Assembly (NCBI RefSeq): GCF_001039355.2
Contig: NW_019775439.1
Coordinates: 299,743-363,742, forward strand
DNA: 64,000 bases
Direction of reading: 5' to 3'
Source: Lingula anatina
Taxonomy: Eukaryota; Brachiopoda; Lingulata; Lingulida; Lingulidae
In this document: piece by piece, positions 1 to 10,598 of the stretch
Layout of the letters: every line of letters starts with the position of its first letter
How positions within the stretch are numbered: the stretch's first letter is position 1
Translations under genes and position numbers: made by a program
The notes under the pieces: model-generated
Told to the model about the DNA's origin: nothing
The model's database searches: none
The model's input: the letters and a program-made list of their open reading frames with translations, nothing else

Positions 1-94
1 AAAAAAGACCTTTAGTTTAAAAATATGAACTTACTGAATATATAGACATCTGAGATATAACATTAGTTTCAGTTTAGTCTGCCCTTTACAGCAC

Positions 95-381
95 AACCGA
101 GGACGCGGAATTTGGTCCGCCCTTTACAGCACAACCGAGGACGCGTGTGTATAGCCCGATTTCAGACAAAAAGTTGGACAGTATTTCTGATACACTCGTG
201 GCGGGAATTTGGCCCGCGCTATACAGCATAACCGAGGACTGGCTCAGAATAGCGTCAAATTTCACCACCTAACTTGAAATGGGCCCCTTTATGCATTCCA
301 CTGCTTATGTCAACCGAGGACGTCCTCGGTTGGAGGTGTGTCCTCGGTTAGGGGGTTTCGGGCGGGTGTGTGTCCTCGGTT
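95..381. repeat. Cluster of seven AACCGAGGAC 10-mers with a central perfect palindrome
   Basis: AACCGAGGAC occurs in forward orientation at 95-104, 133-142, 230-239 and 312-321. It occurs in reverse at 322-331, 340-349 and 372-381. The copies at 312 and 322 abut to make a perfect 20-bp palindrome. The forward copies sit in a larger repeat with TTTACAGCACAACCGAGGAC and TTTGG[TC]CCGC. The stretch is GC-richer than its surroundings. A CA repeat follows at 400-451. Confidence 0.85.
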
Positions 382-397
382 AGAATGCGTGCACAAG

Positions 398-399
<2 letters not shown>

Positions 400-451
<52 letters not shown>
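400..451. repeat. (CA)n microsatellite
   Basis: About 25 CA units. Overlapping short ORFs rich in TH are artefacts of it. Confidence 0.97.
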
Positions 452-452
<1 letters not shown>

Positions 453-508
453 CAAATAGTGATCAAAGCTGGTTTACCTTGCATGACCAACCCCCACGCT
501 TTACTTAC

Positions 509-1987
509 TCTGCATATTCCTGTATGTTTGGTAATATTGTCTTCAGCTGCTCTTCCCTGTGATTGCGTTGAAGGTGTCGAATACCTAGAAACATAACATG
601 TACAAATATTGAGTGTGTCTGAAACCATATATTTCTGGGGTGCTTGTATGTGTAAGTAGCTTACTAGTACTTTCATTGTATTTATATAGAGCCAATAAGA
701 GAGAGAAGTATTTCAGAGATATTAATTGAGAGACAGGGAGAGCGAGAGAAAGAGAGAGAGAGAAACCTGGTAAATAAGGGATTTTCCTCTCATGTCTGTG
801 GGCTCCAGCATCGTCTGGAAAGGCTTTCAGCAACTGGAAATAATAAGACTTCAATTAAATTTCATGACTACTTAATCCTTTCTCTTGCAGTTAATGCAGA
901 AAAATTCATTTAGTGCATTAATCAAACAGCAAAATACTTTTGATTTCAAATGAACATTAAAAATCAGAATACAGCTGACAGACTAGATCCTGCTACAGTA
1001 GCCAAGTCTAAATATTAACAAATATCACCAGTACATAAATCAATGTCTCACCTTTGTATGGAACTCATATAGCTCCTGGTAAGTTTTATTAACGGCAGTG
1101 ACCTCACCATTTGACCAGGTGACCTAAAAAGAACATTGACCATCATGTATGAACATGTTCACATAGGAACTAATTCAGACCAGAAATTCAGAGTCTGTAA
1201 CTTGTCATATTTGACATCTTTATCCAGAAATATCAGAGATCATTCTGGGGATGGTGTTGCCATCTGTTGGTCACACAATGAACTTCAATCACTGTGACTA
1301 CGAAAGGCCGGCACACACTCAAACCCTCGAGTAACAACCCTAATTCTTAAAACATGAGTTTATATTATATATCTGTGAATCTTTATGAATGGATGCCACA
1401 GCAAAGCACCCCCTGTAGTGTTAATTCCAAAACAGAGACATATTAGATTTCATCTGCATTTCACCCAAACATCCGTGTTTGTTTATTATTACACTTTACT
1501 GAAATATAGTGGATACTTATTTTTAATCTATTTTGTAGGTTTAAGTCCTTGGTAATTCAGTGAATGTCACAGTCTACACTCATACTGACAATCAGGCAAC
1601 AAGTTCATCTTTCATGACAATTATGTAATATGAAATCCATTTCACAGCAATATTTTCCATTTGAAAGATGTACGTTTTCACATTTCAAATTCCATTGCCT
1701 ATGTTTCTGGTAATTCCTAAAATATTGTCTTTTTAATGTAATGAAAACAGTCACATACACTATCATGAATTCAATAGCAGAAAAGAAAGTCTGTGTTCAT
1801 TACAATTACTTATTCTTTTTATAAAAGTGCATGACACAAGAACCCCAGCTGTTATCTATAATGCATAGTAGATAAATGGTATAAAGGGATCAGGGTTATT
1901 GGAATAACATATTTACCTGCATGCAAAATTCATGTTCCTTTTCTGTCCGCCTCTGGGAACCTTGCACTTTGATGTCTTGAACATATG
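509..1987 (-). CDS. PX-domain protein, partial (four exons)
   Basis: Exons 1917-1987, 1052-1123, 767-833 and 509-584 join in frame (phases 1-0, 0-0, 0-1, 1-2) and encode most of a phox-homology domain. Visible are KVQGSQRRTEKEHEF, a VTWSNGEV strand, YQELYEFHTKLLKAFPDDAG, the proline loop RKIPYLPG, and LKTILPNIQEYAE. This resembles p47phox/TKS-type PX domains (YEFH, FPxxAG and IPxLP match that group). The usual phosphoinositide-binding RR[YF] is replaced by NKTY, so classic PI3P binding may be weakened. Upstream exons are not identified and the gene runs off the left edge. It is probably separate from DOCK, because the phase of its first seen exon does not fit the last DOCK exon. Confidence 0.75.
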
Positions 1988-2619
1988 CTGGAAAACATAA
2001 AAAAATTTGGTCAGCATAGCTGATGACAAAAAGAAAGATCAAGAAAAGAAAAAGCAACAGAGTAATTCAAATAATTGTGTCTTCAGTGCATATGTTACAT
2101 TGAGGTGAAAAAGAAGAATTACAAAATATCAATTAATCAGTTGAATGCAGCAAAGCCATGTCAAAAGAGCAAGTAATATTATGACCTAGATAGCAGAGTG
2201 CGATCATGGATGTCAGTGCACACACCAGAGCAGATGTGTCAATGATAACTGTGTATAAGGTGTGACAGTGTGTGGAAATTAAATACGGGATATCACACAT
2301 GACAGCTGTAACAGTGTACATACACACACGATTAGGTGTGATCTACCTGAACTACAGATGCAACTTATGATTAAAACACAATTTATGTCTTGTTTATCAA
2401 GGATATCTATTTGATTAATTTTGTCCGACAGACAATTCAGATAAAATTTTGTCCAGTATGGCAATTCAATTTAAATCTGACCGGGACAGTTACTGAGTGA
2501 AAAAATATCAGTATAAATTGATCTGTTTTGGAATTTTTCAGTGCCATGCTTTGTAAGATTTACATATATTACATTACACTGCTTTGTGTGTGTGTGTGTG
2601 ATCCAGCTACTAGTAGCCG

Positions 2620-3090
2620 CACCTACCTGGTTCAAGCAAAGACTCCCCATAATGGCACCATGCATCTTTACTGCAACTACTGCTTACGTGCAATGCCTTA
2701 CTGCACCTACCTGGTTCAAGTAATAAGGACTCCCCAGCCTGGCACCTTTACTGCAACTTCTGCTTATGTGCAATGCCTAACTGGTCCTACCTGTTTCAAG
2801 TTATAAGGACTCCCCAGTCTGGCACCTAGTCCTTGCACCTTTACTGCAACTATTGCATACCTGTGACCAGCCTTTGCCTCTAAGGAAAATTAGTTGCTGG
2901 ACCGAAAGTCCAGCCATCATGAAAAGTAGCTGGACTGAATGTCCGCTGGATGGGAAAACTTCTCAGCCCGTTCTGAAAGTTGTCAGCCCTGGGCAGACGG
3001 TCCAGCCTTAATTTCTAACACTGCCTGTGACAACTAACTGCACCTACCTGGTTCTAGCAATAAGAAGGACTCCCCAGCCTGGCACCATGC
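2620..3090. repeat. Degenerate tandem repeat (~80 bp units) plus diverged copy
   Basis: Units containing CACCTACCTGGTTCAAG followed by GGACTCCCCAGCCTGGCACC start near 2620, 2703, 2787 and 3039. Read on the minus strand each unit carries TTGAACCAG|GTAGGTG, which resembles an exon end with a splice donor. Short ORFs here are a consequence of the repeat. Confidence 0.7.
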
Positions 3091-3920
3091 ATCTTTACTG
3101 CAGCCGTTTTCCTCTGGTAGGAGAGGTTCTCCTGCCTGGCAAGCCACATCCTTACAGTTCTCCTCCTCCTGGAATTGTCAANACCTTAATTTCTAACACT
3201 GCTTTTAGTTTAAAACCTTTTTCTGAATGCAACCTAGAAGTTTCCCCCCCCCCCTCCCCTGGTCACATAATACATGTACCAAAATATGAACTATAAATGA
3301 ACAAAGAGTGTACACAACTGGTTCAAAATTGCCCACCTTTTTTTTTCTACCTTCCTTTGTTGTTGACTGCCAAAAATATCATTCAAATCATCTCATTCTT
3401 AAGCTGTGCCAGAAATAAGTTCCATGTCAAATGTGTGAAGCACCCTCGTCATTGAATTCTCTGTATTATTACTTCAAATTATCTTTTTCTAATATTTCAC
3501 GCTTTCGAAATTTGTCACGAAAATGTTGTTTTTAAAATAGAAAACAACACGCTTTTTTCAAACTTTTTAATCAACACTTCAATTTACTAACTAAATACAT
3601 TCTTTGAGGGGAAACGGACTTTTTATTCATGTGCACATTTATTGAGTAATTACCATATTATGCACACTGCCTTTAATCAGATGTTTTAAGCAGACTGTCA
3701 TCTGTAGACAGGGACCCTCCCTTGATCCTTAATAACCATTTAACCTTCACTTCATATATTGTCTGAAGATACGCACAGGATGCTCCATGTGTTAAACCGG
3801 TGCATTGCATAAGTGAAGAAATTATCATTTGTCACTGCTTTGTTGGTGGAGGGTGCATGTGCATTATATATTTAACAAAGTCACGACCCATCCAGTGGAG
3901 ACTTTCCATTGTATTAATAA

Positions 3921-3965
3921 GGGGTGGAGGTAGGGGTGGGGGTAGGGGTGAGGGTGGGGATGGGG
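3921..3965 (+). repeat. G-run tract with quadruplex potential
   Basis: The plus strand carries runs of GGGG/GGG separated by one to three bases over about 45 bp (GGGGTGGAGGTAGGGGTGGG and onward). This satisfies the simple four-G3-tract rule several times over. Similar but shorter G-rich stretches lie near 6168-6226 and 46708-46739. Confidence 0.6.
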
Positions 3966-4313
3966 TCAAGGAGTGCAGGTTGGAACAGTTGTATATATAT
4001 ATATATATATATACAGTTGGATATATCCATTGGATTATAGGTCACATAAAGCTTGCCCTCATGTGAACATGATATTAAAATGCATCATAACTTAAAATCC
4101 CCCCATCCCCCCCCATCCCATCCTACATGTCCCATTTTTACCTGCATGCATTTTTACTTTCCTGCATGAATGTATATGCCTGCACCCCTACAAAAACAAC
4201 TATTTACAAGGAAGTTTTTAGGGTTGTTTTGCTCATGCATCTCCCAAATACAGAATATGTTCCCCAATTCTTACTGTGCCTTTATATACATTGTGCATAT
4301 TATGTACAAAAAC

Positions 4314-4346
<33 letters not shown>

Positions 4347-5696
4347 TGTCAACTAGTATGAACCCTATCCACTGAACCTTCATGTACAAATATACCACAC
4401 TATACACCCATTCTCCTATACACCTCTACACTACATCACTACATCCATTCTCCTATATACCTCTACACTACATCCATTCTCCTATATACCTCCTTACTAC
4501 AAAGTACCACTTGCTTATAATTACATGTACATACACAGCAGGCACATCTGTAAGCCTAACCTATACATGTGTACAGTCTAACCTATATATGTGTACAGTC
4601 TTCTACCATTATTCCCCTACCTTCTCACTCCTGTGGTCTCTCCTCCCTAGCTATTGCATCTCTACTACATTTGTATGTGAGAACCCCACCACCAACTTGT
4701 TTGCATAACAAACAACCCCAGTTTTGTGCTGCAGCCGAAAACTTCACATTTGGCCTTTCTGTTTGTCTGTTCAATAATGTAACTGCCTGTGTACTATAAA
4801 GTGCTTAAATATTTCTGTTGTTATTGAATGGGGGATCGAGTCCTGATAAAACGGGTCTCTTTTTAATATCACATGGGATGAAATGAGCGTATGACATATA
4901 TAAATGAGACCAGGAGTCTGATACATAACAATTAAGTCTAAGGTCAGTCTTTGGGGCTTGCATTTAAGAAATAAGATAAAAGTTTGCATACCTTGTTTTT
5001 GATATATTTCAATTGACGCCCCTTACAAACTGAGATATTTAATCTCAGCAATAACAGCAGCCCATTTAGGTATGTCAAATACACCTGTTCTGGGTCAATG
5101 TTTCTTCAAAGCTTTCAGACCAACATCACAAAACAGTTATCCTATTTTTGCAATCTGGGTTTAGTCCAAGAACTTAAGATTCACTGCTTCTTCAGAGGAC
5201 TTCTCCTTAATGACATAATAATGGAACTCCAATCTGTTATCACGTATATACATAATTCTACCCAGCCTGTATCAACTAATAAATGGGTAATACATCATAT
5301 ACAGACTGCATTTCTTTACATTCATGTATCTAAGCCCTGTTTGGGATAACTGTACCTTATTCTTAGATATGTAGCATAATGCATGTTGGAAAGAAAGAAA
5401 GGCATTTTCCCCCATTTAAATTAACAAGCTTTCTCTTTACTTCCTGGTCGCCAAACCCTCCCCTATATCAGTGACCTCTGTTTACATGTTGCCATGGCAG
5501 CAAAGTCCTCTAGTGCTGCAGGATGCCTTTTATCTAGGCTAAGATTAAAAACTAATTTCACATCCACAATATTGTTATCTGACTCTTGAAATGAGGAAAT
5601 GATGGTATTTTCATTGTAATGTAATTGTATTAGGTTAATGTAGGTAATTAGTTTTTCATGCATTAAGTGTTAACCTTTCTTCTTTTCCTTCTACAG

Positions 5697-5844
5697 GTCC
5701 CTGGATGGCAACCTCAAACCCAGATTTAAGCATTTTCTGACAGAGCTATTAACAATCTTTCAAAAATAACCATTACTAATTTGAAACAATTTTTACTGTA
5801 CTAAATATGAGATTAACATTTATATAAAGTATCTTTTCAATAAA
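5697..5844 (+). CDS. Possible 3'-terminal exon on the plus strand
   Basis: A very pyrimidine-rich tract ending in CTACAG (5691-5696) is followed by an open frame of 23 codons (SLDGNLKPRFKHFLTELL...) to a TAA at 5767-5769. A canonical AATAAA lies at 5839-5844. This is the shape of a last coding exon with a short 3' UTR. No upstream plus-strand exons were recognised and the peptide matches no family I know, so it may be chance or a transposon relic. Confidence 0.25.
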
Positions 5845-7106
5845 ATATATATAGGTATCACACACATTGCTTTGTGAGAGCATGTGTGCCTTCCATTCAT
5901 AAACTCTGAAAATAATCTCTTTGACAGAAACCTTTATGAACAACATTTATGAATTCTTTCAGCATGATCACTTCACAAATCATACCACATCACCACAATA
6001 TAAGAAATACATGTGCAAAGAGAATACACCTTAGCTGTTCAAGTCGTGTTTCCATTCAGGCTTATTCAACCTTACTCAGTGTGACCCATCTCAGTTGGCT
6101 TCTGATTGGCTGACCATAAGAAACAATCTGACAACATATAGAATACCTCATGGTCAGTTATGACAGGGATGGGTGGGGTGTGTGGGGTGGGGGTGAGGGT
6201 TGAAAAGATGTGGGGGCTGAAAGGGGGGTTAAGAACTAAATTGAAGTGAAATTGCCTTCTTTTGGGCAGAATCCAATCATAAGACCCGATAGGAAAAAGT
6301 AATAAGTTCCAATGTTCCATATTGACTGGAAACACGCCTTTGGTCAGGAAACAAAGTGATAGCATTGACCCAAATGTGGTCATAAAACAGCCAGTTCAGA
6401 CAAGATATAACTTAAAATGGTGACAAGTCTAAAGAGTGCCACCCAGCAACCACATAGTAAATCAATCAATCTGGGATTCAAACTTAGATGTCCGAGACAC
6501 CAGGGGGATTTTATGCAGAAAGAGGGGTTATGAAAGATCCCCACTGTGCCTCAGACATCTAAATCAAGTCCTAGTACAATAATTCTGATTGTCATTTTAA
6601 AAGGTATTTTAGACTCGCTCCTTCCCCCCACCCCCACCTATACCCTTTTATTAAGTAAGATATCATATCATCATCTGATTAGTTCAGAAGAGAGTAAAAA
6701 CATCAAAACTATGATGAAAAGACTGAGAAACAAAGTCAGCTATTAATAGTAGTAAGTATCCTTTCCCAAAGTATTAAAATAATTGTGGTGCAAAACTGAA
6801 TATGTTTCAAGGTAAGAAAAAGATACATGCCATGAGTATACCAATCCTCCATGATTTTTCTACCACTATTTTATACTCTAAACAGGCAACAGAGTTTTTT
6901 CAATTTGAAATTTAACAACAAACATGCAAAAGATTTTTTCTGTCTTAATGACAACTTAACCAAGATTACCAACTGTAAACTCTTTCCACCAACACCTGTT
7001 TTAATTCATCTTTCATTTGTTTCGTTTTCAGCTGTTAATTCCATCGTTAAGAGAATGATTAACAGTAAATGTCTACAATTTTGAGAACTAAAATGTTGGC
7101 AACTCT

Positions 7107-7298
7107 AAGGGTACATTCACAATGAAGATATCGTACTAGCTGCTGTGCGCTAACTCCATGGAGACTCTCACTGAATGCAATCAGATTAACAGGCTCACAT
7201 GCATATTAGTCTGTTAATCTAATTGCATGCAGCAAAAGCTTCCATGCAGTTAATGCAGAGTAGCAAATAAGGTGGATTCATTGTGAAAGCACCCTTAG
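7107..7298. mobile_element. Small MITE with ~20-bp TIRs and TA target duplication
   Basis: The ends read TA-AGGGTACATTCACAATGAA and, inverted, TTCATTGTGAAAGCACCCT-TA, giving imperfect terminal inverted repeats bordered by TA. About 190 bp with no ORF. The interior also has a near-palindrome (CAGATTAACAG / CTGTTAATCT). TA duplications point to the Tc1/mariner superfamily. Confidence 0.7.
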
Positions 7299-7648
7299 AT
7301 CCTGACCTTTACTAGGTTTTATGCATGGAGGTTATATTTTTTTCTCCGAGTCAGTTAAAATCTCATTAATCGTTGTCATATTCCAATTTGTTAAATAAGC
7401 AAAAATAAATAAAAGTTATAATAGAAAAATAAAACTTAAAAGGAAGTTTGAAAGCAATAACTAAATTTGAAAAAGCACTGGAAAAAAGTTAGAAAAGAAA
7501 TTGTATTTTGAACAGATGCAAATGAGAGTACCTCAAAAATACCTCGCTGGTAATTTAGATAGGAATGAAAAATAAAAATTAGCCAATTAATGAGATTTTA
7601 TTATGTTGTGCTGTGCAGAAGTAGACAAAATAAAATAATTGATCTTAC

Positions 7649-7924
7649 CATCCTCACTGCTATTGGGCCCTGGGATAAAGTGGTAAAAAATAGACGGTGA
7701 AACAAAACAAAAATGTTTAAAGATGTAAAAATACACACACAAAAAAATAGAATCACAAAAATAAAACATTTTACCTGTTTCTCCTGGAACTCCAAATTAA
7801 GCATCTCCAGTCAAAGTCAAACAAAATAAAATCAACAAAATGCAAACATATTTACACATCAAGTGTTAGTAAGAGTCAACACACTAACTCCTTCTTTTAC
7901 CTGTCTTTCTTGTCTGGCCCAAAA
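7649..7924 (-). CDS. Three candidate phase-0 microexons (24, 30, 21 nt)
   Basis: Segments 7901-7924 (24 nt, FWARQERQ), 7775-7804 (30 nt, MLNLEFQEKQ) and 7649-7669 (21 nt, GPIAVRM) are each bounded by AG acceptors with T-rich tracts and by GTAAA or GTAAG donors. All are multiples of three and open in phase 0, the phase in which the last DOCK exon (10599-10712) ends. They may be alternative inserts at that junction or belong to the PX gene. The constitutive exon that should follow in DOCK was not found in the window. Confidence 0.3.
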
Positions 7925-10598
7925 CTGGCGTCATAATCAAAAAGAAAAAAATTGGGTATCAAATCCATGCAAATATGTATAACAGCATAAGGTTTTACTG
8001 GTATACTTAATAGGTCTCAACAACTCTCAGGTCTAGCAGTGTACCATGCTGATATCGAATACTAAATGCACATATATATGAGTACACGTTTGTAACATAC
8101 TTTGAGAGGCAACTGTAAAACCTTTAAATCCTGCAGTTTATCAATTTTCCGAAAAAAACTTCATTTGTTCAAGTTGCACGTACACTAATGAGAATGAAGA
8201 ATTGGGCCACTGATAGCATAATTATAGTATCAATTACTCTTTTGTATTTCAGATATTGTTAATCTTTCACAAAAATTGTGCTTCACTAAACTACTTCAGT
8301 GTAGAAAAAAATGAAAATTATAAGTTTTACAGCATCTCGCCAAAGCTTGCCATGCACATGTCTGTAAATGACTGATATACAATCCCGTACACAATAAATA
8401 TAACCCACATACATACACACATACATCTATGTGCTGGTGGTAGCTGAACAAAATGCACTGCACAGGGAAAGACACAAGGAATGCATTTCACTGAGTTTGT
8501 GTACAATTTATGCATATGTCTGTATATGAAAGCATATACATGTTTGCGTGCATGTGTGTGTGTTTCTAGGTGCAAGAATGCATACTTAAATATTTACAAG
8601 TCTGCATTCTGGGATATGTGCATGCATGAAGGCAGAAACTATACCTTTACATTTGCAAAAAATTAATTTTCAAAAAAATAAATGAATAAATAAATAAATA
8701 AATAATTCTTAGCCATCATTCAATTCCCATACTGGATGTATCATTTTCTCTTTGGCACCAATCTATCACTACCCAGGCAGAAAATATTTCTATATCTTCT
8801 AAGCAGTTGCTCAGGTATCTGAGGCGGTTACAGTGAATATCTCACAGGTCACTATGTTGATTGCTGTTCATATCTGCAGGGTATCACGTACTGGTAAAGT
8901 TCACTCGAGGGAGCCACAATATAGATAAATTCTGTATCAGTTTTTTTTTAATTTGGTGTTTAATTGAATTGGAATTTCATTGCCACAGTGATAGTAAAGG
9001 TCCTCATTTTAAACAAGCTTTTCCATTTAAGTATCAGTCTAAAAATTATTTGCACAGCTTCAGATTTTATAGGAAATATTGAATGTTATCTAAGTCCTTT
9101 TTATATTTGTTCTTACAAGCCAGGAACTGCAAATTAACACTTGTTCCCCATTTCCTTTACTTTTTTTATTTCAAAATGATGAAAACATAATGAAATCATT
9201 ATTTGATTGGGCCACAACCCCCCCCCCCCCCCAATTTCTCTAATAACTGGGCCATTTCCTTGTGCATCAGAAGAGAGCTTAAAAACCAGGACTCCAATTA
9301 CCATGGACATTTTTCACTCTGAATCTTGAACCCAATAACAGTTCCTAGATATTAACCTTTACCTCTTGCCATATGAAACTACCACTTGCTACAATGTATG
9401 GGATGTAATGGCCATAAACTATGGTGAAACATGGGCAATAGATACAGAGGTTCATCATCTGATCATGGCAAACCCCATGTGCAGATTCTGTTGTTTGCAA
9501 TCATGACTGACCCCAACTGGTTGAATAGTTTACCAGATTTCCTTTGTAAATCATGTGCAAGTAACCTTTTTTTTTTTTACTATTATATGATGTAAAATCT
9601 TAGCAAACATGACTTATAAAGAAACACTATAATCTGATCATGTTTACCCACACACTAATAAATGTGGAAAACTTTATTACTAAAATTATAAGTCTAAAAT
9701 TATAAGTCTAAAATTTCAAATATCTTTAAATCAAATTAAAGTGGCATGGGTATAATGTGTAAATATTTTTGTAGACACAAGTAAAATGAAATGAAAGAAA
9801 TGAAAGCTTGGCTAATATCTGCAGAAATAACTTCTTGAGAACATGCTTAAATATCACATACCCCATAAGCAGATATCGCAGCCTAAAACAATATATTTGA
9901 TCCTGTTCTTAAACCAGTTGCAGAGATACTACTAGTTATATAAATGCCTAAAAACAGATACTGACAATTTTTTCTTACCATGACTGTCCCATCTAGGATA
10001 GAACATCATTTGATCTTGACAAACCACATGGTAATGTAGAGGCTGTTATACAGTATCTTTTACAGCTTTTTTTTAAATCAAAGCACCTGTTTATATTGCA
10101 TTTATAGCACTGAACAAACTTGGTCAATTTATCAGTTTAAAACAAATATATTTAAAATACTTCATACATATATAGCTTCAAGCCTCATTCATCAAAAGCA
10201 GAAATGAGGATAGCAAGGGGTAAAATATTGCTGAAATTATCAACGAGTTCAGGAGAAAGCTATATCATATAGTACATTGCAATGGGTCCTAAGCAAAAGG
10301 TCCCTTCTCCCACCCCTGCTGAACCTCTGAATACAGTAATGGTTCAATAACTTTGAACCAATTAGATTAATCATTTTACCAAGGTTGCTTTTTTTAAATA
10401 TAAAATATTTAAATAAGTTTTGGAGGTGTCATATGCATATGTTTGTGTCAGGGAGTACATATCTGTTAGCAACTTTAAAACTATTACACATAAAATGGAG
10501 AATTTTTAAAACGTGTATGTGAGCTGTGTGAAACTGAGAGTAATTAACATACTGCGAAACTGAAATGAGATCATAAAAGTAAAATGGCAGCTTCTTAC
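7925..10598. other. Non-coding stretch following the last seen DOCK exon
   Basis: AT-rich with a C14-15 run at about 9220-9233 and a short tandem duplication near 9680-9714. No exon with family similarity was found. Confidence 0.6.

Larger units (their letters stand above)
2000..7640. other. Intergenic or intronic stretch, no firm gene
   Basis: Apart from the tandem repeat, G-rich tract, MITE and one isolated plus-strand exon candidate, I find no coding exon. It lies between the PX exons and the candidate microexons. DHR-2 motifs of DOCK were looked for on the minus strand and not seen. GT repeat at 4313-4349. Confidence 0.6.

Noticed and set aside
5463-5663. Minus-strand segment reading HPAALEDFAAMATCKQ as a DOCK RTVLMATAQ-like exon
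   Set aside because: The resemblance is limited to MAT, flanking splice signals are weak and the phase does not fit the preceding DOCK exon.
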